Positions 36,453 through 44,372 of a DNA stretch of 64,000 nucleotides are shown in pieces. Source of the stretch: Streptomyces sp. BK340 (GTDB lineage: Bacteria; Actinomycetota; Actinomycetes; Streptomycetales; Streptomycetaceae); the NCBI RefSeq assembly GCF_007827595.1, contig NZ_VISR01000002.1, forward strand, positions 124,001-188,000. The letters run 5' to 3'. How positions within the stretch are numbered: the stretch's first letter is position 1; the number at the start of each line of letters is the position of its first letter. The translations under genes were made by a program, and so were the position numbers. The notes under the pieces were generated by a model that saw only the letters and a program-made list of their open reading frames with translations, was not told the origin of the DNA and searched no databases.

Positions 36453-36578
36453 TTCGTGGTCGGGTACGGGTGGCCCTTGCGGGGCGGATTCGCCGTCGGC
36501 GGGCGTGGGTGGTCTTTGTGTGCCAGGGGGATTCGTCTGTGGCGGCCTGTGGTGGGTGGGCGCTGCCGTGCCGGCCGG

Positions 36579-36794
36579 TCAGCCGCCGTTGTGGATGAGG
36601 CTTCCCTTGCCGCAGGCGGGGGCGGTGTCCGTCAGGGGCAGGGGCGAGACGGATTTGACCGCCGGGGTCACGACGAGGTCGCCGGCACACAGGGCGGTCG
36701 CGGTGGCGGTCCAGCGGTCGTCGGCGTGGGCCGGGGTGGCCAGAGCGGCGCCGCAGGCGGTCAGGGCGGCGGTGGCCAGAAGCTTCTTCATCAT
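36579..36794 (-). CDS. Small secreted protein
   Basis: 71 residues. The signal peptide MMKKLLATAALTACGAALAT has a cleavage site after PAHA; the LTAC within it also fits a lipobox. The mature part of about 45 residues has two Cys (TALCAGDLV; DTAPACGKGS), likely a disulfide. No family recognised; not a chaplin or rodlin by pattern. It lies 32 bp upstream of the PTS gene's 3' end, on the same strand. Confidence 0.65.
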   Translation of the reverse strand: MMKKLLATAALTACGAALATPAHADDRWTATATALCAGDLVVTPAVKSVSPLPLTDTAPACGKGSLIHNGG

Positions 36795-36825
36795 GCCCGG
36801 GGCAACGACCGGTGCCGACGGTGCG

Positions 36826-38307
36826 TCACGGCGAAGTGGCCCAGCGGGAGCCGCGGGGGAGGCCGAAGAAGTAGGTCGCCGCGAACCCCACCGCGTAACC
36901 GGTGAGGAGTCCGCCCCCGTAGACGGCGGCCGTCAGCCCCGGACCCCGGTTCCCCGCCAGCAGCGGGAACAGGGCCCAGCCCGACGGGCCGATGGCCGTC
37001 GCCCCCACTTTGTCCCCGAGCATCGCGAAGAACCCGATGAAGGCCCCGCCCGCCGCCCCGCCCGCGCACGCCGTCACGAACGGGCGGCCCAGCGGCAGGG
37101 ACACCCCGTAGATCAGCGGCTCGCCCACACCCAGCAGTCCCGCCGGGAGCGCGGACCTGATCGTCGTACGCAGGGAGACGTCGTGGCGCAGTCGGACGTA
37201 CACCGCCAGCGCCGCGCCCACCTGGCCCGCCCCCGCCATCGCCAGCAGCGGGAGCAGGACGGTGTAGCCCTGCTGCTCGATGAGGGTGGTGTGGATGGGG
37301 ATCAGGGCCTGGTGCAGACCCAGCATGACGAGGGGGAGGAACAGGCCGCCGAGGACCAGTCCGGCCAGGGCCCCGGTCGTGGCCAGCAGCCAGTTCGCCG
37401 CCGTACCGATCGCCGAGGCGACCACGCCGGCCGCGTACATCAGGCCGTACAGCGTGACCAGGCCGGAGACGAGGACGGTCACGGTCGGGGTCAGCAGCAC
37501 GTCCAGCGCACCCGGCACCCGGCCCCGGCACCACTTCTCCACCCGGGTCGCCAGCAGCGCCGCCGCGAGCGCGCCGAGCACCCCGCCCTGGCCGGGCGCC
37601 AGATGCACCCCGAACGCCGTCACCTTCGCCACGCCCGGGTAGACGACCACGGCGGCCACGGCACCGCCCAGCACCGGCGTGCCGCCGAACTCCTTCGCGG
37701 TGTTGTATCCGACGAACACGGCGATCAGCGCCATGAACGCGGAGGCGACGGCGGCCAGGGCGGGGGTCAGGCCGGGCAGCCATCCGGCGTTCACCAGCAG
37801 TCCGTTGACCCCGGCGAGGATGCCGCAGCCGATCAGGGCGGGGATGAGCGGCACGAAGACGGCGGCGATGCGGCGCAGAGCGGTCTTGAAGGGGGTGGCG
37901 TTGCGCTGCCGCAGCCGCTCCTTCAGCTGGTCGGCGGTACCGGCCGGTGGCTCACCGGCCGTGGGCCGCACGACCGCGGTGCCCTCGCCGGCCGGGGTCC
38001 GCACAGCCGCGGCACGTGGGGGCGCGGTGGCCACGGCCGTCGCGGTGACCTCGTCGACCTGGATCCGCACGGCCGCCGTGACCTCGACGACGATCCCCGG
38101 TCCCAGTACGACCTGCAGGGAGGAATTGCCGTCCGCGACGACCCCCAGCACTGCGGGCAGCCCCCGCAGTCCCTCCCCGTCGACCGCCGCCGGATCGGCG
38201 ACGTCCAGCCGGAGCCGGGTCATGCAGTGGGCGACGGAGGTGACGTTGGCGGGGCCGCCGACCCGGGCGAGGACGGCGGCTGCGATGGAGGCGGGGTCGT
38301 TGCGCAC
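36826..38307 (-). CDS. murP: PTS transporter EIIBC, MurNAc/GlcNAc type
   Basis: 493 residues from GTG 38307. The N-terminal EIIB domain carries the phospho-cysteine in VAHCMTRLRLDVADP. A Thr/Ala linker leads to an EIIC membrane domain from about residue 145 (VFVPLIPALIGCGILAGVNG; GHSG-equivalent LMLGLHQALIPIHTTLIEQQ). No EIIA is fused, so it depends on a separate EIIA(Crr). With murQ and murR upstream, N-acetylmuramic acid is the best substrate guess, entering as MurNAc-6-P. It starts 17 bp after murQ. Confidence 0.82.
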   Translation of the reverse strand: MRNDPASIAAAVLARVGGPANVTSVAHCMTRLRLDVADPAAVDGEGLRGLPAVLGVVADGNSSLQVVLGPGIVVEVTAAVRIQVDEVTATAVATAPPRAAAVRTPAGEGTAVVRPTAGEPPAGTADQLKERLRQRNATPFKTALRRIAAVFVPLIPALIGCGILAGVNGLLVNAGWLPGLTPALAAVASAFMALIAVFVGYNTAKEFGGTPVLGGAVAAVVVYPGVAKVTAFGVHLAPGQGGVLGALAAALLATRVEKWCRGRVPGALDVLLTPTVTVLVSGLVTLYGLMYAAGVVASAIGTAANWLLATTGALAGLVLGGLFLPLVMLGLHQALIPIHTTLIEQQGYTVLLPLLAMAGAGQVGAALAVYVRLRHDVSLRTTIRSALPAGLLGVGEPLIYGVSLPLGRPFVTACAGGAAGGAFIGFFAMLGDKVGATAIGPSGWALFPLLAGNRGPGLTAAVYGGGLLTGYAVGFAATYFFGLPRGSRWATSP

Positions 38308-38323
38308 GCCCCGAGCGTGCGGC

Positions 38324-39247
38324 TCAGGTGCCCCTGACCGCCAGCGCGGCACGCAGATGACCGCCGGACTCCTCCAGAAGGCGGGCGGCCGTCGGGCCGT
38401 CGACGCCGGCGAGGATGGTCAGGACGGCGTTCTTCACCTCGCCGCCCGACTCGCTGAGCGCCTTCTCGATCTCCTCCGCCGAGGCTCCCGTGGCCAGCGC
38501 GACGATACGGCGGGCACGGGCCCGGAGCTTGTCGTTGGAGGCGCGCACGTCGACCATCAGGTTCCCGTAGGTCTTGCCCAGGCGGATCATCGTGATCGTC
38601 GACAGCATGTTGAGCACCAGCTTCTGGGCCGTGCCCGCCTTCAGCCGCGTCGAGCCGGTGATCAGCTCTGGCCCGACGACGACCTCGATGCCGTGCTCGG
38701 CGGCGGCCGCGAGCGCACTGTGCTCGTTGCAGGCCAGCCCGACGGTCAGCGCGCCGAGCGCACGGGCGTGCTCGACGGCGCCGACGGCGTACGGGGTACG
38801 GCCGGAGGCCGAGATGCCGACGACGGCGTCGTCCGCACCGATCTTCAGCGCGTCCAGGTCCCTGCGGGCCAGCTCCTTGGAGTCCTCGGCGCCCTCGATC
38901 GAGGTGACCAGGGCCTCGGGGCCGCCCGCGATCAGACCGACGACCTGGGCGGGGTCGGTGTTGAAGGTGGGCGGGCACTCGGAGGCGTCCAGCACGCCGA
39001 GGCGTCCGGCGGTGCCCGCGCCCGCGTAGACCAGACGTCCGCCCCGGGCCATCCGGTCGGCCACGGCGTCGACGGCGGCGGCGATCTCCGGCAGCCGCGC
39101 ACCGACGGCGTCGGGCACGCCGGTGTCCTCGCGGTTCATCAGGCGGGCGATGTCGAGGGTGGGCAGCCGGTCGATCTCGGCGAGTTCCGGCCGGAAGGCC
39201 TCGGTGGTGAGGGACTCCAGCTCGCTGCGCAGGTCTTGGGAGGTCAT
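38324..39247 (-). CDS. murQ: N-acetylmuramic acid-6-phosphate etherase
   Basis: 307 residues from ATG 39247 (MTSQDLRSELESLTTEAFRP), with GGAGAG upstream. GTG 39286, which overlaps the murR stop as GTGA, is the alternative. SIS-domain motifs are YAGAGTAGRLGVLDASECPP and GISASGRTPYAVGAVEHARA. The MurQ signature is ITGSTRLKAGTAQKLVLNML. It cleaves D-lactate from MurNAc-6-P to give GlcNAc-6-P, which NagA (17617) can then deacetylate. It is part of cell-wall recycling. Confidence 0.94.
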   Translation of the reverse strand: MTSQDLRSELESLTTEAFRPELAEIDRLPTLDIARLMNREDTGVPDAVGARLPEIAAAVDAVADRMARGGRLVYAGAGTAGRLGVLDASECPPTFNTDPAQVVGLIAGGPEALVTSIEGAEDSKELARRDLDALKIGADDAVVGISASGRTPYAVGAVEHARALGALTVGLACNEHSALAAAAEHGIEVVVGPELITGSTRLKAGTAQKLVLNMLSTITMIRLGKTYGNLMVDVRASNDKLRARARRIVALATGASAEEIEKALSESGGEVKNAVLTILAGVDGPTAARLLEESGGHLRAALAVRGT

Positions 39248-39282
39248 GGGGGGTGGCTCTCTCCGATTCGCGTGCTCTTCAC

Positions 39283-40188
39283 TCACCTGGGATGGGTGCG
39301 GTGCCGGTGCGCCAGCGCCTCGTAGGACGCGGCCAGCGCGGGTGCCGCACTCTCGTACGTCCGCTGGGCCACCCCTATGAACAGGCAGTCCACCACCAGC
39401 AGTTGACTCGTCCGCGAGGACATCGCGGCCGGCCGCAGCTCGGTCTCCCGGGAGGTCGACGTGGTCAGGACGTGGTCGGCGTACTGGGTGACCGGCGAGT
39501 CCGGGCGGCCGGTGATGGCCACCGTCGTCGCCCCGTGCTCGAAGGCGACCCGGAGCGGTTCGATGACGTCCCCGGTCGACCCGGAGTGGGTGATCGCTAT
39601 GGCCACATCACCAGAACGCAGCTGCACCGCGTTGGTCACGGCCAGATGCGGATCGCTGTGCGCGTGGGCTATGAGCCCGATCCGCAGCAGCTTCTGCGTG
39701 AGGTCCTGGGCGACCAGACCGGACGCGCCTATGCCGTACACATCGGTGCGGCCGGCGCCGGCGAGCGCGGTGACGGCCGCGCCCAGCTGGGCGGTGTCGA
39801 GTCCGGCGGCGGTGTCGGCGAGGGTCTGCTGCTCCTCGTAGGCGAGCTTGGCGACGACGTCGGCGATGGGGTCGTCCACCGCGATGTCCGTCGTGATCGC
39901 GGGCGCCCGGCCGGACTGCTGCTGCGCGGCCAGCCCGGCCAGGGCGAGGCGCAGATCGCGGTAACCGGGATAGCCGAGCAGCCGGGCGGTGCGCACGACC
40001 GTCGCCTCGCTGGTGCCGGTCAGTTCGGCCAGGCCGGTGACCGTGAGGGCCGCGCATCCCGCCGGGTCGCCCGCGACCGCCTCGGCGACGCGCTGCATGG
40101 ACCGGGTCATGGAAGGGGCGAGGGTGCGCACCTTGGCGGCGAGGGAGCCGCCCGGACTTCCGAAAATTTCCTTCACGTCCTGGGTCAC
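39283..40188 (-). CDS. murR: RpiR-family regulator of the MurNAc genes
   Basis: 301 residues from GTG 40188 (VTQDVKEIFGSPGGSLAAKV). The RpiR HTH is at residues 15-90 (TSEATVVRTARLLGYPGYRD); a SIS sugar-phosphate domain follows (YGIGASGLVAQDL; AITHSGSTGDVIEPLRVAFE). It probably senses MurNAc-6-P and represses murQ-murP. A TTGACC-N18-TATCTT promoter ends only six bases before the GTG and there is no ribosome site, so the message is probably leaderless. Its stop overlaps the possible murQ GTG. Confidence 0.9.
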   Translation of the reverse strand: MTQDVKEIFGSPGGSLAAKVRTLAPSMTRSMQRVAEAVAGDPAGCAALTVTGLAELTGTSEATVVRTARLLGYPGYRDLRLALAGLAAQQQSGRAPAITTDIAVDDPIADVVAKLAYEEQQTLADTAAGLDTAQLGAAVTALAGAGRTDVYGIGASGLVAQDLTQKLLRIGLIAHAHSDPHLAVTNAVQLRSGDVAIAITHSGSTGDVIEPLRVAFEHGATTVAITGRPDSPVTQYADHVLTTSTSRETELRPAAMSSRTSQLLVVDCLFIGVAQRTYESAAPALAASYEALAHRHRTHPR

Positions 40189-40224
40189 CAATGAAAGATA
40201 TTTTCGGTTCGGTCTCCCGGTCAA
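40162..40224 (-). promoter_or_regulatory. murR promoter and candidate RpiR operators
   Basis: On the minus strand: TTGACC (40224-40219), 18 bases, TATCTT (40200-40195). GAAAGATATTTTC (40193-40205) overlaps the -10; a second GAAAATTTC box (40162-40170) lies within the first codons of murR. Both are near-palindromic. Confidence 0.65.
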
Positions 40225-40243
40225 GAGTGCGCACAATGGGACC

Positions 40244-40627
40244 ATGAAGTCACTGTCCCCGCTTGAGCAGGCGCTGCACGCCGCCCGCGCGCTGGTGCTC
40301 GCCGACCTGGTCGCGGGCGACGTCGCCGAGGCCGACGTGGTCTCCCTGGTCGAGGACTCCGTCACACAGCGCCGCTGGTGGGTCGAGCAGTGGCCGGACG
40401 GAGTCGAGTACGTGGCCGGGCTGATCGCGCAGGACGTCCAGGACGCGCTCCTGGAGCGGTACGGCCGCTGGCCGCTGTGCCCGGTGTGCGGCTCGGGCGA
40501 TCCGCACGCGCTGGACGTGGAGCCGGAACTGGGGCCCGACCCGCACTGGGTGTGCGGCAAGGCGGGCGTGAAGGTGGCCGCGGTGGGCTCGCTGGGACGG
40601 GCCACGGGCGGGACGCGGTCCTCGTGA
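40244..40627 (+). CDS. Conserved hypothetical protein, divergent from murR
   Basis: 127 residues (MKSLSPLEQALHAARALVLA). A helical N-terminal half is followed by CPVCGSGDPHALDVEPELGP and HWVCGKAG, a likely single zinc-knuckle. It is common in Streptomyces, with no known function. ATG 40244 sits 56 bp from the murR start, so the two share a control region. Confidence 0.7.
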   Translation: MKSLSPLEQALHAARALVLADLVAGDVAEADVVSLVEDSVTQRRWWVEQWPDGVEYVAGLIAQDVQDALLERYGRWPLCPVCGSGDPHALDVEPELGPDPHWVCGKAGVKVAAVGSLGRATGGTRSS

Positions 40628-40634
40628 GGCTCCC

Positions 40635-40916
40635 GTGACGCTGTACATCGACCCGCCGTCCTGGCCCGGCCACGGACGCATGTGGTCGCACCTGGTGAGC
40701 GATGTGTCCTTCCAGGAACTGCACGTGTTCGCGGCGGAGTTGGGCGTACCCCGGCGGGCCTTCGAACGCGACCACTACGACATCCCGTCGCACCGCTACG
40801 CGGACGCGGTGGCCGCCGGGGCGGTGGAGATCGGCTCCAAGGAACTGGTCCGCAGGATCACCGCGGCGGGGCTGCGCCGCCCCAAGGGGCGGCCGGCTCC
40901 CTCGGTGCGGGACTGA
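40635..40916 (+). CDS. DUF4031 protein
   Basis: 93 residues from GTG 40635: LYIDPPSWPGHGRMWSHLVS, then HVFAAELGVPRRAFERDHYD and SHRYADAVAAGAVEI. This matches DUF4031, a small domain with conserved His/Asp/Tyr. It is 7 bp downstream of the preceding gene, so co-transcription is likely. Function unknown. Confidence 0.85.
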   Translation: MTLYIDPPSWPGHGRMWSHLVSDVSFQELHVFAAELGVPRRAFERDHYDIPSHRYADAVAAGAVEIGSKELVRRITAAGLRRPKGRPAPSVRD

Positions 40917-40942
40917 ACCAGGTCAGGGGACGCGTGCGGCGT

Positions 40943-42043
40943 TCACCGCCGCCGGATGTGGAGCTGCAGCTCGCTGTCCCCGTCGTTCTCCTCCTGCGCC
41001 GTCCGCTCCTCCTCCACGGTGGCCCGGACGAAACCCGCCCGGGACACCACGCGCTGCGAGGGGAGGTTGTCCCCGTCGATGGTCGCGAACACCGTGTCGA
41101 CGTCGTCCCGGGCCAGCGCCCACTCCGTCAGCGTGCGCAGGGCCTCGGTCGCGTAGCCCTGGCCGCGGGCGCCCTCGACCAGGTCGTAGCCGACCTCCAC
41201 CCGGCCCTCCTCGTCCGGGACGCCGTGGAAGCCCATGCCGCCGATGGCGCGGCCGTCCTCGTGGCGCACGAGGACGAAGACGCCGAACTCGGGCCGGTGC
41301 ACGCCCGATTCATACGCCTTCACCAGGTGGGTCGAGGCCTCCCGGGTGCCCTCGAAGGGGCCGCCCTCCATCCACTCGAAGCCGCCGTCGCCGCCGAGGC
41401 GGAGGTCGCGGGCGGCGGCCGGGCGGACCCCGACCAGGGTCAGGCGCTCGGCGGGGATGACGAGGTTGTTCCGCCAGCGCCACTCGGCGACCGGGGCACG
41501 GCCGGGCAGCTCCCCGCGGCCGGTCGCCCACAGCAGGGTCGGCCAGGGTGCCGGGCCGGGCTGGACGTGCGGGAAGAGCCAGGTCAGGACGGCCTCGGCG
41601 AGCTCCTCGGCCGGCTCGTAGGCGACCCCGAGGCCCAGGGCGATGTCGTGGGTGTGCAGCAGCACCTCGGCGACACCCATCGCGGCGAAACCCTCGCGGT
41701 CGGCGCTGCCGAAGGGGTACGGGTGGACGGCGCGGACCCCGCGCGGGGTGGTGCGGACGGTGGCGGCGAGCAGGGCGCCGGTCGACCGCAGCACCTCCAG
41801 CGCACCGGCGCCGTCGGCGTCCTCGTCGAACGTGAGGTCACAGGGAAGCCAGTCCTGGGCGCCCGTGACCAAGCGGCTCGCGTACCCGAACAGGGCTGCC
41901 GCGAGGTGCTCGGCCGTCTCCAGGCAACTCCACTCCAGCCGCCAGGCCTTGACACCCTTCCAGTCCCGCTCCGCCGCCGTGCCGAGCACCGCCGCGCTGC
42001 CCTCGACGGCAGCGGTCACGTCATCCCCGTTTATCGGTCGCAT
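40943..42043 (-). CDS. MDMPI-like (DinB fold) domain fused to a GNAT acetyltransferase
   Basis: 366 residues. Residues 1-190 resemble the mycothiol-dependent maleylpyruvate isomerase N-terminal domain (WRLEWSCLETAEHLAAALFG; EVLLHTHDIALGLGVAYEPA with a metal-type His-x-x-Asp). Residues 200-366 form a GNAT domain (VEVGYDLVEGARGQGYATEA; GDNLPSQRVVSRAGFVRATV). The fusion may acylate a mycothiol- or thiol-linked substrate; this is inference. Confidence 0.82.
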   Translation of the reverse strand: MRPINGDDVTAAVEGSAAVLGTAAERDWKGVKAWRLEWSCLETAEHLAAALFGYASRLVTGAQDWLPCDLTFDEDADGAGALEVLRSTGALLAATVRTTPRGVRAVHPYPFGSADREGFAAMGVAEVLLHTHDIALGLGVAYEPAEELAEAVLTWLFPHVQPGPAPWPTLLWATGRGELPGRAPVAEWRWRNNLVIPAERLTLVGVRPAAARDLRLGGDGGFEWMEGGPFEGTREASTHLVKAYESGVHRPEFGVFVLVRHEDGRAIGGMGFHGVPDEEGRVEVGYDLVEGARGQGYATEALRTLTEWALARDDVDTVFATIDGDNLPSQRVVSRAGFVRATVEEERTAQEENDGDSELQLHIRRR

Positions 42044-42069
42044 GGGCGAACCCTAGGGTGCGGCCTCCC

Positions 42070-42714
42070 TCAGGTCGACAGCATTTCCAGCTCGCCCGCC
42101 AGGTTGTAGCGTGCCGTCGCCTCCCAGTGCTCCCGCCCGTACGGCGTGCGGAACAGGCCCGGCAGATCCAGGAGTTGGCGCAGGATTCCCGAACGGCCCT
42201 CGCGGAAGGCGTCGTTGGGGACGAAGTGGTACTCCTCGCGGACCTCGGCGGTGTAGGCGGCGTACCTCGTCGGGGGCGCGGCGAGGACGGCGAGGTCGGC
42301 GTCGCAGAGGACCTGGCCGTTGCGGTCGTCGTCGGTGGGGTCGTGGGTGACGGTGAGGCGGACGAGCCGGGCCGTCTCGGCCGTCTTCGCCTCCGGCAGT
42401 CCCGCCTCGCGCAGGGCGAGCTCGGCCAGGTGCGCGGAGCGCTCCTCGTTCTCGGAGCGGTCCGGCAGGTACACCGCGTCGTGGAACCAGGCGGCCAGCC
42501 GGACCACGTCCGGGTCGTCCGCGTACTTCTCCAGCACGTCGATGTGGTCCAGGACCGCCGTGAGGTGGTCGAGCGTGTGGTAGCGGCGCTGGGGCTCCTG
42601 CCAGCGGGTGAGGAGGTTGTCCGCGTAGGGCGTGGGGTCGGGTCCGTCGCCGGGGGTGCGGGCTCCCTCCAGGGCGTGGGCGAAGCGGAGGCGCAGGGCG
42701 TCGAGGTCGGCCAT
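42070..42714 (-). CDS. HD-domain hydrolase-like protein
   Basis: 214 residues from ATG 42714 (MADLDALRLRFAHALEGART). HD-type residues are YHTLDHLTAVLDHIDVL, AAWFHDAVYLP and the later TVTHDP...DADLAVL. Such proteins of about 200 residues are predicted metal-dependent phosphohydrolases, widely conserved and of unknown substrate. It is divergent from the broken MDMPI gene. Confidence 0.82.
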   Translation of the reverse strand: MADLDALRLRFAHALEGARTPGDGPDPTPYADNLLTRWQEPQRRYHTLDHLTAVLDHIDVLEKYADDPDVVRLAAWFHDAVYLPDRSENEERSAHLAELALREAGLPEAKTAETARLVRLTVTHDPTDDDRNGQVLCDADLAVLAAPPTRYAAYTAEVREEYHFVPNDAFREGRSGILRQLLDLPGLFRTPYGREHWEATARYNLAGELEMLST

Positions 42715-42764
42715 GTACTCATTCTTCCGTGACGCGCGGCGGACGGCGCCCCTGGCGTGGGCCC

Positions 42765-43469
42765 ATGACTCACACAGAGCAAGCACGGGATGCCGAACTC
42801 CCCGGCCGGCTGCTGGAGGCCGAACGGGACGCACTGATACCGCTGCTGCGCTCGCGGGCGGACGCCGACTTCGCGCTGCCGGCCGTCGCGTGTCCGGGGT
42901 GGACGGTGCGGGATGTGCCGGCGCACTGTTCCGCCGCGCTGATTCGGGTCGTGGAGAGCCGGTTCGAGAAGGGGGTGTTCTCGCCCGAGTCGAACGACCG
43001 GGACGTCGCCGAGCGCGCGCAGTGGACGAACGCGCGGGTCGTGGACGAGCTGGAGCGCGGGATGACCGAGGCGGGGCCGGTGATCGCCAAGGCGGGCGGG
43101 GTGCTGGACATGATCGCGCTCGGTGTGGGGCTCCCCCCACGCCTTCAAGGCAGTGGGGGAGGATGCACGCCGGTGACGTGCGGGACGTCTTCGGGGTGCC
43201 GGGGGCGTACGCGGGGGCCGGTCTGCCGGACGCGCCGGCGCTGCTGGTCCGCGCCACCCGGGAGAAGAAGCACGTGCCGCTGCACGCCGACCTGGACGAC
43301 GTGGACGATCCGCTGCGGCTGGGGGACCCGGCCGCGGGGGCTCCGCCCGCCCGGTACGTCGGCCCGGCCGCCACGCTCGTACGGCTGTACGCGGGGCGGG
43401 CGGCCCCTGGACGGAGCCTCCTACGGGCTGGCCGGTGCGGTGGAGGGAGAACTGAACATCTTCGGATGA
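42765..43469 (+). pseudogene. MDMPI-family (TIGR03083-type) gene with a hairpin insertion and a compensating duplication
   Basis: The N-terminal 122 codons are normal (AVACPGWTVRDVPAHCSAAL; AGGVLDMIALGVG). A 32-base hairpin insertion at 43131-43162 then shifts the frame. In the +2 frame the family sequence continues perfectly (MHAGDVRDVFGVPGAYAGAG; REKKHVPLHADLDDV). At 43400-43403 an extra GCGG, apparently a tandem duplication, returns reading to the first frame (RPLDGASYGLAGAVEGELNI). The net change is +36, so the ORF stays open to its natural stop but about 90 codons in the middle are read out of frame. Non-functional unless the ribosome shifts. Confidence 0.8.
43131..43162. repeat. 32-bp hairpin insertion
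   Basis: CTCCCCC ... GGGGGAG outer stem with an inner GCCT/AGGC. Removing these 32 bases joins ...GVG to MHAGDVRD and restores the family sequence. Confidence 0.85.
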
Positions 43470-43510
43470 GGAGCCGTCCGGGCGGGTACGGAACCGGCGT
43501 ATTCTTGAAT

Positions 43511-43522
43511 TGGACTAGACCT
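43511..43522. promoter_or_regulatory. DasR-like (dre) site upstream of cutC
   Basis: TGGACTAGACCT is the exact reverse complement of one nagK operator half (19806-19817). It matches dre TGGTCTAGACCA at 10 of 12 positions, 25 bp before the cutC start. Confidence 0.6.
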
Positions 43523-43546
43523 GTAGTCGCAGATGAATGGGGTGCC

Positions 43547-44248
43547 ATGAGCAAGCGTGCAGTCCTGGAGGTGATCGCCCTCGACGTCGAGGACGCGGTC
43601 GCCGCCCAGGCCGGAGGCGCGGATCGTCTGGAGCTGGTCACCGAGATGGCGGCCGACGGGCTCACCCCGTCGGCGGCCACCGTCGCCGGGATCCGGGCCG
43701 CCGTCGACATCGACCTGCGCGTGATGCTGCGGCTGGCGGACGGGTTCGCGGCCGGAGGCCCCGAGGGCGCCGAGCGTCTGGTCCGGGTGGCGGGCGAGCT
43801 GCGGGAGGCCGGGGCCGACCAGTTCGTGCTCGGGTTCCTGGACGCGGACGGGGGCGTCGATCTGGACGCGGTGGAGCGGGTCGTCGCCGCGCTGGACGGC
43901 TGCAGCTGGACCTTCCACCGGGCCGTAGACCGAGCCGCCGACCGTGACGCCCTGCGCAAGCAGCTCGCCGACCTGCCCGGCCTGGACACCTACCTCACCG
44001 CAGGCTCCGCCGCCGGCGTCGACGAGGGCCTGCCGACCCTGGTCGCCGAGGTGCGCCGACGGGGCGAGCCCGGCTACGACCAGACGATCCTCGTCGGCGG
44101 CGGCCTCCGCCTGGACCACGTCCCGGCCCTCCGCCACGCCGGCATCGACGCCTTCCACATCGGGGGCGCGGCCCGCTCCGCGGGGTGGGCGGGACCGGTT
44201 GTCGAAGGGGCCGTGCGGGAGTGGCGGAGGGTGCTGGACGGGGAGTAG
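43547..44248 (+). CDS. cutC: CutC-family TIM-barrel protein
   Basis: 233 residues (MSKRAVLEVIALDVEDAVAA). Signature parts are GGADRLELVTEMAADGLTPS, VMLRLADGFAAGG, WTFHRAVDRAADRDALRKQL and ILVGGGLRLDHVPALRHAGI. CutC was linked to copper homeostasis in E. coli, but that role is doubtful. The DasR-like site just upstream hints at an amino-sugar connection in this organism. Confidence 0.9.
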   Translation: MSKRAVLEVIALDVEDAVAAQAGGADRLELVTEMAADGLTPSAATVAGIRAAVDIDLRVMLRLADGFAAGGPEGAERLVRVAGELREAGADQFVLGFLDADGGVDLDAVERVVAALDGCSWTFHRAVDRAADRDALRKQLADLPGLDTYLTAGSAAGVDEGLPTLVAEVRRRGEPGYDQTILVGGGLRLDHVPALRHAGIDAFHIGGAARSAGWAGPVVEGAVREWRRVLDGE

Positions 44249-44277
44249 CGCCGTTCGGGGGTAGGCCGAGCGCCGGG

Positions 44278-44319
44278 TGCGGGTCCGTCGGGGCTGGTCG
44301 CGCAGTTCCCCGCGCCCCT
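44278..44319. repeat. Dispersed 42-bp repeat, intergenic copy
   Basis: 38 of 42 bases match 18746-18787 at nagA. Here it lies between the convergent cutC and helicase genes, followed by TTTGGGG, where its GGGG/CCCC runs could act as a terminator. Confidence 0.85.
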
Positions 44320-44372
44320 TTGGGGTGCCCCGCCGGCGCGGGTGAGTGAAACCCACCCCGCCTGGCCCCGGC

